The position numbers and the translations under genes were made by a program. A model generated the notes under the pieces. That model was not told where the DNA came from, did no database searches, and saw nothing but the letters and a program-made list of their open reading frames with translations. A stretch of DNA of 64,000 bases, from assembly GCA_026707735.1 (NCBI GenBank), contig JAPOWH010000002.1:248001-312000 (forward strand), read 5' to 3'. The stretch comes from Gammaproteobacteria bacterium. Lineage in GTDB: Bacteria; Pseudomonadota; Gammaproteobacteria; Pseudomonadales; Azotimanducaceae. Shown piece after piece: positions 26,716 through 35,702 of the stretch (position 1 is the first letter of the stretch; every line of letters starts with the position of its first letter).

Positions 26716-28791
26716 ATGAACCAGCTTCAGTTTGAAAGCAGCCCATACCTGAGACAGCATGCGGCGAATCCTGTCGATTGGTTCCCGTGGTGCAACGAAG
26801 CCCTAAATCTGGCAGATGAATTGGACCGACCAATACTGTTGTCCATAGGCTACTCGACCTGCCACTGGTGTCATGTGATGGCAAAGGAGTGCTTTGAAGA
26901 CGACAAAGTGGCTCAATTGATGAATGAACACTTTGTGAACATCAAGGTCGACAGAGAAGAGCGTCCAGACTTGGACCAAATCTATCAATCCGCTCATGGT
27001 CTTCTTACGCAACGGAGTGGCGGCTGGCCTTTGACGGTATTTTTGAATCCCAAGTCACGCGTTCCCTTTTTCGCGGGAACTTATTTCCCTAAAGCCCCTA
27101 GGTTTGGATTGCCAGGTTTTCCAGAAGTGCTTCAACAAGTATCTCGAGCGTATGCACAAAACAAGGATCGATTGGAGGAATTCGACGCGAAGCTGCTCGA
27201 GGCATTGAGCGAATCAGATCGCTCACAAAATACGGAGTCCAAAAGGTCATTCGACGACATGTGTAGTCGGTGCCGCGACATTCTTGTCGCAAACTACGAT
27301 GCGCAAGGGGGAGGATTTGGCACGGCTCCCAAATTTCCACAACCTATGAGTCTCAGTTGGTTGTTGAAACATTGGTACGACAGCAGAAGTAGAGGACGCG
27401 CAGACAGCGAGGCACTGGATGTTTTCATCGACACTTTGACTCGCATGGGACGAGGAGGCATCTTCGATCATCTTGGCGGTGGATTTTTCCGCTATTCGAC
27501 CGACCGATCGTGGACGATTCCCCATTTCGAGAAGATGCTTTACGACAATGCGTTATTGCTGGGCGTGTATGCGGACGCGTATGCACTTACGGGCGATCAG
27601 TTGTTCGAGGAAGTACTAAGTGAAACAGCCAGTTGGGTTCTAGACGAACTGCGTACACCGGATGGAGGTTTCTTTTCGGCTATCGATGCAGATTCCGAAG
27701 GCGAAGAGGGCAAGTACTACGCTTGGCGTAGAAACGAGGTCAAAAGAGTGCTCACTGACGAAGAGTATCTCGTAGCCGAAACCTTGTACGGACTCGACAA
27801 GCCAACCAATTTTGAGACGCGATGGCATTTGCACAGAACTGATGCATGGCGCGCCGTAGTTCATCGACTTAGCCTGGATCCAGAGCATGCGTACCAGACT
27901 CGTCAGTCTGCCCGTGCAAAGCTCAGAGCGCTAAGGGCTGAACGGATTCCGCCCGCAACCGACACCAAAGTACTTACTTCGTGGAATGGACTGACGATCG
28001 GAGGTTTGGCAAGGGCATCGCGGTCTCTAAACATGCCAGATTTGGTGAATATGGCACAAGCGACAGCAGACTTTTTGCGCCAGCACTGTTTCGACGGACA
28101 TCGCCTGAATGCAGTGTGGTGCGATGGTCAGGCGAAATTCAATGGTTATCTCGATGACTACGCGCATCTCTTGAACGGCCTTCTTGACCTGCTTGCTGTG
28201 AGTTGGAGGCATGTCGATGTAGAGATGGCGAAGGCATTGGCCGATTCGCTAATCAAATGGTTTTACGATTCAGACGACGGTGGGTTCTGGTTCACGGCAC
28301 ACGATCACGAAGACTTGATTTACCGTGCCAAACCATCGACTGACGGAGCTACGCCTTCCGGCAACGGGGCGGCGTGCCTAGCACTGATACGGCTGGCAGA
28401 TCTATCTGGTCAAACCGAGTATCTGGAACCGGTCGAAAGAACTCTAGAGTGGGCTGGAGGATTCGTGGGAAGGAATGAAGCTATGTATCCAACACTCGTT
28501 CAATGCATGAATCGCATGGTCAAGCCTCACAACCACATTCTTATGCGAGGCCCTAGGGATTTGCTGTCCGACTGGTTGGCGGTTGTGCACGGCGACTTTC
28601 ACCCAGATTTGGAAACGTGGGCAATTCCCCATGAGGATTCCAAATTTTTGCCGGAGTATCTGCCTAAACTGGTACCTGCTGAAGAACGTGAGCGGGTGAC
28701 TGCCTATATTTGCGAGGACTTCGTGTGCTCAGCGCCAATAAACGATTTGGATGAGTTTCAGGCAACTGTCGCAGCGATGCGCGCACCCTGA
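26716..28791 (+). CDS. DUF255 thioredoxin-domain protein (YyaL/SPATA20-like)
   Basis: The protein has 691 residues. Residues 1-170 are a thioredoxin-like domain starting NQLQFESSPYLRQHAANPVDW, with a C49-H-W-C52 redox motif in GYSTCHWCHVM and KVDREERPDLD. The rest (about 200-690) has the alternating helical hairpins of the six-hairpin glycosidase/N-acylglucosamine epimerase fold, including GGGFGTAPKFPQP, HFEKMLYDNA and KVLTSWNGL. The family is common in bacteria, archaea and animals, and its substrate is unknown. It lacks a signal peptide, so is probably cytosolic. It is divergent from rppH across about 110 bases that must hold both promoters. Confidence 0.92.
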   Translation: MNQLQFESSPYLRQHAANPVDWFPWCNEALNLADELDRPILLSIGYSTCHWCHVMAKECFEDDKVAQLMNEHFVNIKVDREERPDLDQIYQSAHGLLTQRSGGWPLTVFLNPKSRVPFFAGTYFPKAPRFGLPGFPEVLQQVSRAYAQNKDRLEEFDAKLLEALSESDRSQNTESKRSFDDMCSRCRDILVANYDAQGGGFGTAPKFPQPMSLSWLLKHWYDSRSRGRADSEALDVFIDTLTRMGRGGIFDHLGGGFFRYSTDRSWTIPHFEKMLYDNALLLGVYADAYALTGDQLFEEVLSETASWVLDELRTPDGGFFSAIDADSEGEEGKYYAWRRNEVKRVLTDEEYLVAETLYGLDKPTNFETRWHLHRTDAWRAVVHRLSLDPEHAYQTRQSARAKLRALRAERIPPATDTKVLTSWNGLTIGGLARASRSLNMPDLVNMAQATADFLRQHCFDGHRLNAVWCDGQAKFNGYLDDYAHLLNGLLDLLAVSWRHVDVEMAKALADSLIKWFYDSDDGGFWFTAHDHEDLIYRAKPSTDGATPSGNGAACLALIRLADLSGQTEYLEPVERTLEWAGGFVGRNEAMYPTLVQCMNRMVKPHNHILMRGPRDLLSDWLAVVHGDFHPDLETWAIPHEDSKFLPEYLPKLVPAEERERVTAYICEDFVCSAPINDLDEFQATVAAMRAP

Positions 28792-28807
28792 GTCTCTCTG
28801 TTCACAT

Positions 28808-29776
28808 CTAGTCTTTCAGCACGTACACGTACACTCGGTGCTCGCAGCTCTGGCGCTCTTCCGCATCAGGGGAAGCCGAAGGATTCTCAAAGGCTGTGTG
28901 AAAGCACCCACCAAACCTAGGCTGAGTGTCGTGCTTCGCAATGTGAAATAGCTTGAGAACAAGAACTTCATCCGTTGTCATGTTGGGGTAGTAGTACCAA
29001 GACTGATCGTCGTTGTATTTCAACGAAAGCTGGTTGGTTATTCGTCCCGTGTGTGTGAAGCCTTTCAATCCGGACGACACGAGATCTTGCGAATTGATTG
29101 AGCTACTGTCGAGCACTGCCAACGGCATATGTTCCAACGGTCGCGACATGTGAACGGTCCGCCAAAAGTTGATCACCATGAACTCGCTGACATGCTTTCG
29201 CTCGAAGGACTCGCGCCACTCGTCACCGGACTCCGGTGTGGAGAACGATTGCAAATTTTCTTGAAAGTCGTCGGCAGAAACGCCATAGTCGTTGTGGACT
29301 CCCAGCCCAAAGAACGGATGGGCTGTATTCTTGCCGCGGCGCAACACCATGTCCGGTTGTTGGATGTAGAGCTGACGGTTTGGGAAGAGAGTTTCGCGGA
29401 GCAGTGAGTCGACCTCGCCAAGGTATTTGGTCTTTACGTCATTTTCGCTTTCGTGCCGAATTTCACTGCGGTCGCCTACTTGAAGCGCGTCGCTTGGTCC
29501 GAATGCTCCCGAATCCCAGTTTTCTACCAACGAACAGTGTTCAAGCAGTACGAAACCATACTTGTTCAGAAATCTGCGTTGAAACTGAGGCGAGCCGTCG
29601 TCTTCTGATTCCTGAAGTACTCGTGCGTCGCCAATCTTCCTTGTCATGGGAGGGAGAAATCCAGGAGTGATTGACTGACCGGTCACGTCAATGATGGTCT
29701 TGTTTGGCGCTTCATAGTCAGATTGGAAGTAGCCATTTAAGCCAACTTCAACTGACATTGGACTTGAATTGGACAT
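28808..29776 (-). CDS. CmcJ/NvfI-family oxidoreductase homologue
   Basis: The 322-residue protein resembles the CmcJ/NvfI family, which includes Fe(II)/2-oxoglutarate-type oxygenases of fungal and bacterial secondary metabolism. Visible signatures are NFWRTVHMSRPLEHMPLAV, WYYYPNMTTDEVLVLK, FHTAFENP and a final RQSCEHRV. A candidate metal triad is H161-x-D163 (GVHNDYG) with H293 (CFHTAFEN); this is inference from spacing. The substrate is unknown and no biosynthetic gene cluster surrounds it. It is convergent with the DUF255 gene, ending 17 bases from it. The upstream 296-base gap before the next gene has no recognised feature. Confidence 0.78.
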   Translation of the reverse strand: MSNSSPMSVEVGLNGYFQSDYEAPNKTIIDVTGQSITPGFLPPMTRKIGDARVLQESEDDGSPQFQRRFLNKYGFVLLEHCSLVENWDSGAFGPSDALQVGDRSEIRHESENDVKTKYLGEVDSLLRETLFPNRQLYIQQPDMVLRRGKNTAHPFFGLGVHNDYGVSADDFQENLQSFSTPESGDEWRESFERKHVSEFMVINFWRTVHMSRPLEHMPLAVLDSSSINSQDLVSSGLKGFTHTGRITNQLSLKYNDDQSWYYYPNMTTDEVLVLKLFHIAKHDTQPRFGGCFHTAFENPSASPDAEERQSCEHRVYVYVLKD

Positions 29777-30072
29777 GACAAGGATGGGAAATTTTGGCAG
29801 TAGAAAAGTCTAACGCATTTACTTGAACTGTATTGCACCACACACTATCGTGTTCGCCAGTTATGTAATTGCTACCCTTGATTGCACAACCTTGTCAACG
29901 GCCTGGATTGCGCCCGACGAGTGCTGGTCTCTTGCAATTGATCCTTGAATTCGTCGCGTCCAGATTGAATCTCTTTTTCAATTCTTGTCTGGGAATAGAA
30001 CTGAACAAACTAAGGTAGTGAAGCGCAACCGATTGGCTTAAGCGTAGCGAAGGAACGTTTTTTGGACGTCCT

Positions 30073-31284
30073 CTACTGTGTCTGGACATTTCGCGATTCG
30101 ATTAGAACGTGTGGGTTCACTTCGTGTTGAAACGGTTGCTGTGTGCTGCGAGCCTGCTCTAGTCGGACAAGTTTCTCCATCAATTCATTCAGATTCTTTT
30201 GGATGTTGTCAAGTCTGGTATTTCGTAACTCTTGAGGGATTTGAAGGAATGCGTTCTGAAGTCGATTCACCGTGTTAAAGACTTCGGTACCGTACTGATA
30301 ACGAACACCCGGCAGCCCGTCTGTAAACAGAACTAGCCTTTGTGGATCTGGATGTTCGAGTCGCTCAGAAATCTCATGCAAAAGTCTGCGAGTTGCACGT
30401 AGGACATCGTCCCGTGGCCTATCCGAGCGCTTCAGATCAGATTCATACAAACGTTCAATCGCATCCGCGCAAAGTGGCGCAAAACCCATGCCAAACGCCC
30501 ATACATGACAGATTAGCTCAAGATTTTCTGTGCGAGTTCTGTTGTTCAACACGAGCTCGTTAAGCCCCAAATCGTCAATGACCGATTGCCTAAACTCGTT
30601 TGCCCGGCTCTTGTTCCGATTGTTCCTAAGTTCATGGAACCGCAAAAGCGCGTAGCGCATTCTTTCCTTTTTGGACGGACCATGGCGATAGCCATGAAGC
30701 AATAGTTTGGTCCTGTGCTCAATGCGTTCACTAGTCCTTTTGTGTGTGTATTCGTTGGGATCTTGGTCCCAGTCGTAGGAACCTTCAATGTCGTATACCA
30801 GCCAAAAAAGTGCGTTTGTACATGATGGTGCTACTTCCATCATCTGCCAGTGCAATGCAAATCTTCGAGAATCATCGTTTTCGATAGCTGCGAGTGTCTC
30901 TAATACGTCGAATGAGCGAGGGTATTCCTCAGCCAGTTGACGGAGCTCGTCTCGCGATTCGACGTACATGTCGTATGCTCTCTTTGGCTCATCCAAAACC
31001 AGGTCACCTGCCAAATTTGAACGAAAAAAGGCAACGTCATACTTGTCCTGCAACGTCGGATTGTCTTTGGAGCTAAGCCCTGCAATCCTTTTTTCACATT
31101 GCGCGAAGGATCCCGGCAAGTCCCAATAGCAAATGTTCCACAACTCTTCCGATGACCACAGGTCGCCACGTCCTGGGCAGTAACTATCGATTCCAGGGTC
31201 TGACACGCAACCCTGCAAAACCCATACAAACAAAAAAAAGAGCCCCAATCCCAATGGCGCTTGCGATTGATTTTCGTCTTTCAC
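30073..31284 (-). CDS. putative outer-membrane lipoprotein, unknown family
   Basis: The 403-residue protein has a short charged N terminus, a hydrophobic core (GLGLFFLFVWV) and a lipobox LQGC with Cys26, followed by Val at +2. That lacks the Asp inner-membrane retention signal, so the outer membrane is the likely site. The mature part is mostly alpha-helical by composition, rich in Arg, Glu and Leu, with a Cys pair early (C36, C52) and a TPR-like rhythm in the middle. A charged C-terminal helix (about 345-380) could be coiled coil. I do not recognise a family. No operon partner exists: the SDR gene upstream is divergent, and about 300 bases without features lie downstream. Confidence 0.7.
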   Translation of the reverse strand: MKDENQSQAPLGLGLFFLFVWVLQGCVSDPGIDSYCPGRGDLWSSEELWNICYWDLPGSFAQCEKRIAGLSSKDNPTLQDKYDVAFFRSNLAGDLVLDEPKRAYDMYVESRDELRQLAEEYPRSFDVLETLAAIENDDSRRFALHWQMMEVAPSCTNALFWLVYDIEGSYDWDQDPNEYTHKRTSERIEHRTKLLLHGYRHGPSKKERMRYALLRFHELRNNRNKSRANEFRQSVIDDLGLNELVLNNRTRTENLELICHVWAFGMGFAPLCADAIERLYESDLKRSDRPRDDVLRATRRLLHEISERLEHPDPQRLVLFTDGLPGVRYQYGTEVFNTVNRLQNAFLQIPQELRNTRLDNIQKNLNELMEKLVRLEQARSTQQPFQHEVNPHVLIESRNVQTQ

Positions 31285-31494
31285 AGTGCCAATTCGCTAA
31301 ATTTGATGTGTTGTACGACAGAATCACTCACTCGTGTGATTGAGAGCGGTGAAAGTAGATAGAGATGCTAACACCTGATCTTGCCCGATCACCGGAGATT
31401 CGAATCACTGTGAAAGGAGGGTCGTGAGTTGTTGATGCTGTTTTGCGAATCATTACTCTATGGGTGCCTCTCATTTGCTTCTTAGGGCCTCGTA

Positions 31495-32436
31495 ATGCAA
31501 GCAACTTCAAACCATCTCGCAAACAATAACTCGCATCCTGACTTGTCGGTATTAGGTGGCGGCATTGCCATCGTTACCGGCGGAGCGTCCGGCATAGGAT
31601 TAGCTCTGGTAGAACGATCAATCGAACAGAAAATGCATTGCGTAATCGCCGATATTGACAAGAACGCCTTGTCCCAGGCAATTGAAACAACTGCCGCCAA
31701 CGCAGATAGACATGATGTCGAGGTGCTCGCAGTTCGAACCGATGTATCGTCAGTGGACTCAATCGACGAGCTCTACGAAGCAACACGGGAGAAGTTTGCG
31801 GACAAGCCCATCTCCCTGCTGTGTTGCAACGCTGGAGTTGGTGCTGGAGGAGGCGTCTTGAGCGCTCGAGATGTGGACTGGGAATTCGTGCTAGGCGTAA
31901 ACCTAATGGGCGTTGTCTACTGCCTGCGCAAGTTTGTTCCACGAATGCTTGAGCAAGACGCTCCTGGCTCGGTTATGGCAACATCGTCACAAGATGGAAT
32001 TTGCGCGGCACAGGGCGTGTATGGGGTGTCCAAGCACGCCTGCGTAGCCTTGATGGAGGCACTGCATGGTGAAGTTCGCGGAAGGATTTCCGTCCACGTG
32101 CTGTGTCCCAACGCCGTTGCAACAAACATCGTGCACTCGGAACTCCATCGCCCAACACGCTATGGTGGGGTTGAACACGATCAAACCACAGTTGCACACA
32201 CGCCAGTCAGCAAAGTCGCGGAGAGATTTAAGCAATATGGGATGCCGCCTGCTCGATGTGCGAAGTTCGTTTTCAATGCAATTGAATCGGGGGTCTTCTA
32301 CGTTCTTGCAGAGGCTGAAGATGATGAGGGATACGTCAGATTGGAGGCAGAAACAAGGATGAAGGCAATTCTGAACGGTACGCGTCCATACCGCCCCCAA
32401 AGTGCATTGCTCAGAAAGATCTTCGTCGGAGACTAA
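31495..32436 (+). CDS. SDR-family oxidoreductase
   Basis: A 313-residue classical short-chain dehydrogenase/reductase. The NAD(P)-binding motif is VTGGASGIGLALV, an acidic residue at the end of strand 2 (IADID) suggests NAD preference, NAGVGAGG is the NNAG-like motif, and the catalytic Ser and YxxxK are present as SSQDG and YGVSKHACVALMEA. The C-terminal extension after residue 215 is longer than minimal SDRs and resembles those annotated as SDR with unspecified substrates. It starts at ATG 31495 after a 210-base divergent spacer from the lipoprotein gene and ends 26 bases from gcvPB (convergent). The substrate is unknown. Confidence 0.88.
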   Translation: MQATSNHLANNNSHPDLSVLGGGIAIVTGGASGIGLALVERSIEQKMHCVIADIDKNALSQAIETTAANADRHDVEVLAVRTDVSSVDSIDELYEATREKFADKPISLLCCNAGVGAGGGVLSARDVDWEFVLGVNLMGVVYCLRKFVPRMLEQDAPGSVMATSSQDGICAAQGVYGVSKHACVALMEALHGEVRGRISVHVLCPNAVATNIVHSELHRPTRYGGVEHDQTTVAHTPVSKVAERFKQYGMPPARCAKFVFNAIESGVFYVLAEAEDDEGYVRLEAETRMKAILNGTRPYRPQSALLRKIFVGD

Positions 32437-32462
32437 GTTGGTTGCTATCGAATGAGGACAAT

Positions 32463-33926
32463 CTAATCACTGTCAGGTTTCCAAACAAGGTCGAGCTCCC
32501 GCGCAGCCTTGACTTCGTCAAGTCGCTTCTTGAATTGGTGATGGGGAGCTTCGGTAAGCATTCTTGGATCTGTTTCCGCTTCCGCTCGTATCTGCATCAT
32601 GGCCTTGACGAACTCGTCAAGCTGCTCTTTGGTTTCCGTCTCTGTAGGTTCAATCAAGAAGCACTCAGGTACAAGCAAAGGAAAGTAAGTGGTTGGCGCG
32701 TGGATGTCAAAGTCCAAGAGTCGCTTTGCGAAGTCCATAGCACGCACACCAAACTGCTTTGCCTCTTCGTCGAGCGTGATGAGAAACTCGTGCGTTGCCT
32801 TGCGTGTAGGGTAGGCTAGCTTGAAACCAGCTCGCTCTAGCTCCATCGCGAGATAATTCGCGTTAAGCGTAGCGAAATCGGCCACGCGATTCATTCCATT
32901 GCGACCCAGCATCATTGAGTACGCCAATGCTCGTATCAAGATTCCGACATTGCCCATGAACGCCGAGAGGGTTCCGATCGTTTTCGGGATCTCTTCCTCG
33001 CCAAACCACTCAAATTGTCCATTGCGCTGACCGACAATTGGAATTGGCAGGAAAGGCACGAGTCGACCGTTTACGGCCACTGGTCCGGCTCCAGGCCCTC
33101 CGCCGCCGTGTGGTGTGGCAAAGGTCTTGTGAAGGTTGAGATGCAAGACGTCGAACCCCATATCTCCCGGACACACCTTGCCCAAAATCGCATTGAGGTT
33201 TGCGCCGTCGTAGTAGAGAAGTCCTCCAGCGTCGTGGACGATCTGGGACATTTCGACTATTTGCCGTTCGAAAACAGCGCAAGTGGATGGATTCGTCAGC
33301 ATGATTCCAGCCGTCTTTGGACCAACCAGCTGTCTCAAATGATCGAGATCCACATCGCCGTCTGCTCCGACGCGTATCTCCGTGGCTTTGTAGCCGCACA
33401 TGGTCGCAGTTGCTGGATTGGTGCCATGCGCTGCAGTTGGCACTATGATTTCGTCGCGATCCTCGTCCCCTCGACTTTGGTGATAGGCACGTATCATCAG
33501 CAGTCCGGCCAATTCGCCCTGGGCACCTGCCATAGGAGCAAGTGAGACAGCATCCATTCCCGTCACGATTGTCAGAATCTCTTGGAGTTCGAACAGACAT
33601 TCGAGTGTGCCCTGGCTAACGCCGACTGGAGTTAGCGGGTGCCTGTTGAGAAACCCTGGTTGACTAGCTGCGCGATGCGTTCCACGGGGGTTGTACTTCA
33701 TCGTACACGACCCAAGCGGATAGAAATTCCGGTCGATGGCGAAGTTTTGATGAGAGAGGTTTGTGTAGTGGCGAATCGCTTGTAGCTCAGACACTTCCGG
33801 AAGCAGTGGAGCTGACTCGCGTAGGAATCGGGAAGGAATGTCCGCCAGACTTCCCGCTTCAGGTACCTGGGCGCCAGCCGCTCGGTTTGTTCGCGACCTC
33901 TCGAATATGGTTGCTTCGGACTTCAT
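32463..33926 (-). CDS. gcvPB: glycine dehydrogenase (decarboxylating) subunit 2
   Basis: The C-terminal half of the split P-protein, which with GcvPA decarboxylates glycine and loads aminomethyl onto the lipoyl arm of GcvH. The PLP lysine is in [17 protein letters not shown]. Also seen are [39 protein letters not shown], and [12 protein letters not shown]. It has 487 residues, normal for GcvPB. It is last in the run ygfB-pepP-ubi-gcvT-gcvH-gcvPA-gcvPB, starting nine bases after gcvPA. Enterobacteria have a single fused GcvP of about 950 residues instead, so the split form here is a real difference. Confidence 0.96.
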   Translation of the reverse strand: MKSEATIFERSRTNRAAGAQVPEAGSLADIPSRFLRESAPLLPEVSELQAIRHYTNLSHQNFAIDRNFYPLGSCTMKYNPRGTHRAASQPGFLNRHPLTPVGVSQGTLECLFELQEILTIVTGMDAVSLAPMAGAQGELAGLLMIRAYHQSRGDEDRDEIIVPTAAHGTNPATATMCGYKATEIRVGADGDVDLDHLRQLVGPKTAGIMLTNPSTCAVFERQIVEMSQIVHDAGGLLYYDGANLNAILGKVCPGDMGFDVLHLNLHKTFATPHGGGGPGAGPVAVNGRLVPFLPIPIVGQRNGQFEWFGEEEIPKTIGTLSAFMGNVGILIRALAYSMMLGRNGMNRVADFATLNANYLAMELERAGFKLAYPTRKATHEFLITLDEEAKQFGVRAMDFAKRLLDFDIHAPTTYFPLLVPECFLIEPTETETKEQLDEFVKAMMQIRAEAETDPRMLTEAPHHQFKKRLDEVKAARELDLVWKPDSD

Positions 33927-33935
33927 ACTCTATGA

Positions 33936-35282
33936 CTAGTTCAAAACTTCAAGTAGAGTTCTACAAAAGAAATCCAGTTCTTCCTGACTGCGCTTTTCGG
34001 TCGCGCACACCAAGAGCGACGACTCGAGACCGTCGAATGCCTCCCCCAGCGGAAATCCAGCTAGGATTTTGTGCTTAGTTGTCAATTCGTCAAAAACGCC
34101 TTGCGCATCGCGGTGCAAATTGATCGCGCACTCGTGGAAGTAGGATCCGTCAAACGTGGGCGAAACCAGGCCAGAAGCACATAGCTTGTCTACGACGTAG
34201 CGAGTATTTGCGTGGCTCGCACTTGCCACGTTCGAAAGACCGGTCAATCCAATGATGGAAAGATAAATCGTCGCGGCGGTTACGAGCAGTCCTTGATTGG
34301 TGCATATGTTTGACGTCGCCTTGGCTCGGCGAATGTGTTGCTCTCGAGCTTGAAGCGTAAGCGTATAGCCTGTAGAGCCTCCGCTGTCGGTGGTCCTGCC
34401 AACAATTCGACCGGGCATCTGCCGGACATATTTGATTCGGGTGCACAGGAAACCGAAGGACGGCCCGCCAGACGACATTGGCACGCCCAGTGGTTGTCCA
34501 TCGCCGCAACAAATGTCTGCGCCTCCTTCGCCCCAATCCCCTGGCGGTTTGAGAACTGCTAGAGTCATGGGGTTTACCACAGCTATGAGAAGGGCTTTCT
34601 TGGATGCAGCCCAATCGGTAATCTCGTCGACGTTCTCCAGTAGACCGAAGAAGTTTGGTTGTTGCACAACTACCGCCGCAACCTCTCCGAAATCGTCCAA
34701 TCCAACTGCATGCCGACCGCCAACGTGCTCGCAGTGCACAAGTTCGACTCCTTGGCTGCCAACCAGAGTTCTTGCCGCTCTCAGGTAGAAGGGATTGACC
34801 GCCCCACAAATGACCACTCGCTTACTCTTGGTGTTTCGATTGCAGCGTATGGCCATAAGAATGGCTTCTGCGAGTCCGGAACCTCCGTCGTAAACGGAGG
34901 CATTGGCGACATCCATTCCCGTCAGCGACGACATCATCGTTTGAAACTCGTAGAGGAGCTGCAGTGTTCCTTGACTAGCTTCGGCCTGATAGGGGGTGTA
35001 CGGCGTCAGAAATTCGCCGCGGCTTGCCAAATCCCACACTGCTGCTGGTATGTGGTGGTCGTAGCAACCGGCGCCAATGAAGCAAGGCCCCAACTCATCC
35101 TGGCGAGCACGGTTCGACAAGACTCGCAGCATTTCCATTTCAGATATGCCAAGCGGAATTGCAAAGAGGTCGGCTCGCTCGATCGATTCTGGAATTTCAG
35201 AGAAGAGCTCTTCCACATGTGAGACACCAATGCTCGCAAGCATTTCGGAAACATCGGCTCGTGTGTGTGGTATGAAAGGCAT
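33936..35282 (-). CDS. gcvPA: glycine dehydrogenase (decarboxylating) subunit 1
   Basis: The N-terminal half of the two-subunit P-protein (448 residues). It starts MPFIPHTRADVSEMLASIG and carries GAGCYDHHIPAAVWDL, TPYTPYQAEASQGTLQLLYEFQ, YDGGSGLAEA and GGPSFGFL. This half lacks the PLP lysine and forms the heterotetramer with GcvPB. It lies 18 bases downstream of gcvH and nine bases upstream of gcvPB, so the complete P/H/T set is one transcription unit. The L-protein (dihydrolipoyl dehydrogenase) is not in the window and is expected to be shared with the 2-oxoacid dehydrogenases. Confidence 0.96.
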   Translation of the reverse strand: MPFIPHTRADVSEMLASIGVSHVEELFSEIPESIERADLFAIPLGISEMEMLRVLSNRARQDELGPCFIGAGCYDHHIPAAVWDLASRGEFLTPYTPYQAEASQGTLQLLYEFQTMMSSLTGMDVANASVYDGGSGLAEAILMAIRCNRNTKSKRVVICGAVNPFYLRAARTLVGSQGVELVHCEHVGGRHAVGLDDFGEVAAVVVQQPNFFGLLENVDEITDWAASKKALLIAVVNPMTLAVLKPPGDWGEGGADICCGDGQPLGVPMSSGGPSFGFLCTRIKYVRQMPGRIVGRTTDSGGSTGYTLTLQAREQHIRRAKATSNICTNQGLLVTAATIYLSIIGLTGLSNVASASHANTRYVVDKLCASGLVSPTFDGSYFHECAINLHRDAQGVFDELTTKHKILAGFPLGEAFDGLESSLLVCATEKRSQEELDFFCRTLLEVLN

Positions 35283-35300
35283 GGTGCAGGTTGCTGTGAA

Positions 35301-35702
35301 TCAGTGGCCTTCGTCTTCTGACTCGCAGAACTCCACATAGCTCTCAGCATCGAGTAATGCGTTCAGTTCGCCTGTATCGTGAGGCTGAATGACAAATATC
35401 CAGCCGTCTCCATAGGGATCGGTGTTTAGAAGTTCGGGCGCATTCTCCAATTCTTCATTGGCAGCAACAATCGAACCACTGACTGGAGCATAGATGTCCG
35501 AAGCCGCCTTGACTGATTCCACTACACCTGCTTCCTGACTGGCGGATACTTCAATGCCAATTTCGGGTAGCTCTACATATACGACATCTCCTAGAGCATT
35601 TTGCGCGTAGTCGCTTATACCCACTACAACGCGTTGGTCTTCGTCAATTCGTGCCCACTCATGGGTATTTGTGTACTTGACATCGGAGGGAGCGTTGGTC
35701 AT
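35301..35702 (-). CDS. gcvH: glycine cleavage system H protein
   Basis: A lipoyl carrier of 133 residues that shuttles the aminomethyl group between P-, T- and L-proteins. The N terminus is DVKYTNTHEWARID. The lipoyl-lysine hairpin EAGVVESVKAASDIYAPVSG puts the modified residue at about K65. NTDPYGDGWIF is the usual C-terminal segment. The ATG at 35702 is chosen because it matches the family start and is preceded by the purine-rich AAGGAAGGAAAG. It overlaps the gcvT stop by four bases (ATGA). The longer reading frame to 35786 is inside gcvT and not used. Confidence 0.97.
   Translation of the reverse strand: MTNAPSDVKYTNTHEWARIDEDQRVVVGISDYAQNALGDVVYVELPEIGIEVSASQEAGVVESVKAASDIYAPVSGSIVAANEELENAPELLNTDPYGDGWIFVIQPHDTGELNALLDAESYVEFCESEDEGH

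Noticed and set aside
33010-33600. Minus-strand 196-codon frame, Arg/Ser-rich
   Set aside because: Shifted frame within gcvPB; composition typical of a shadow.
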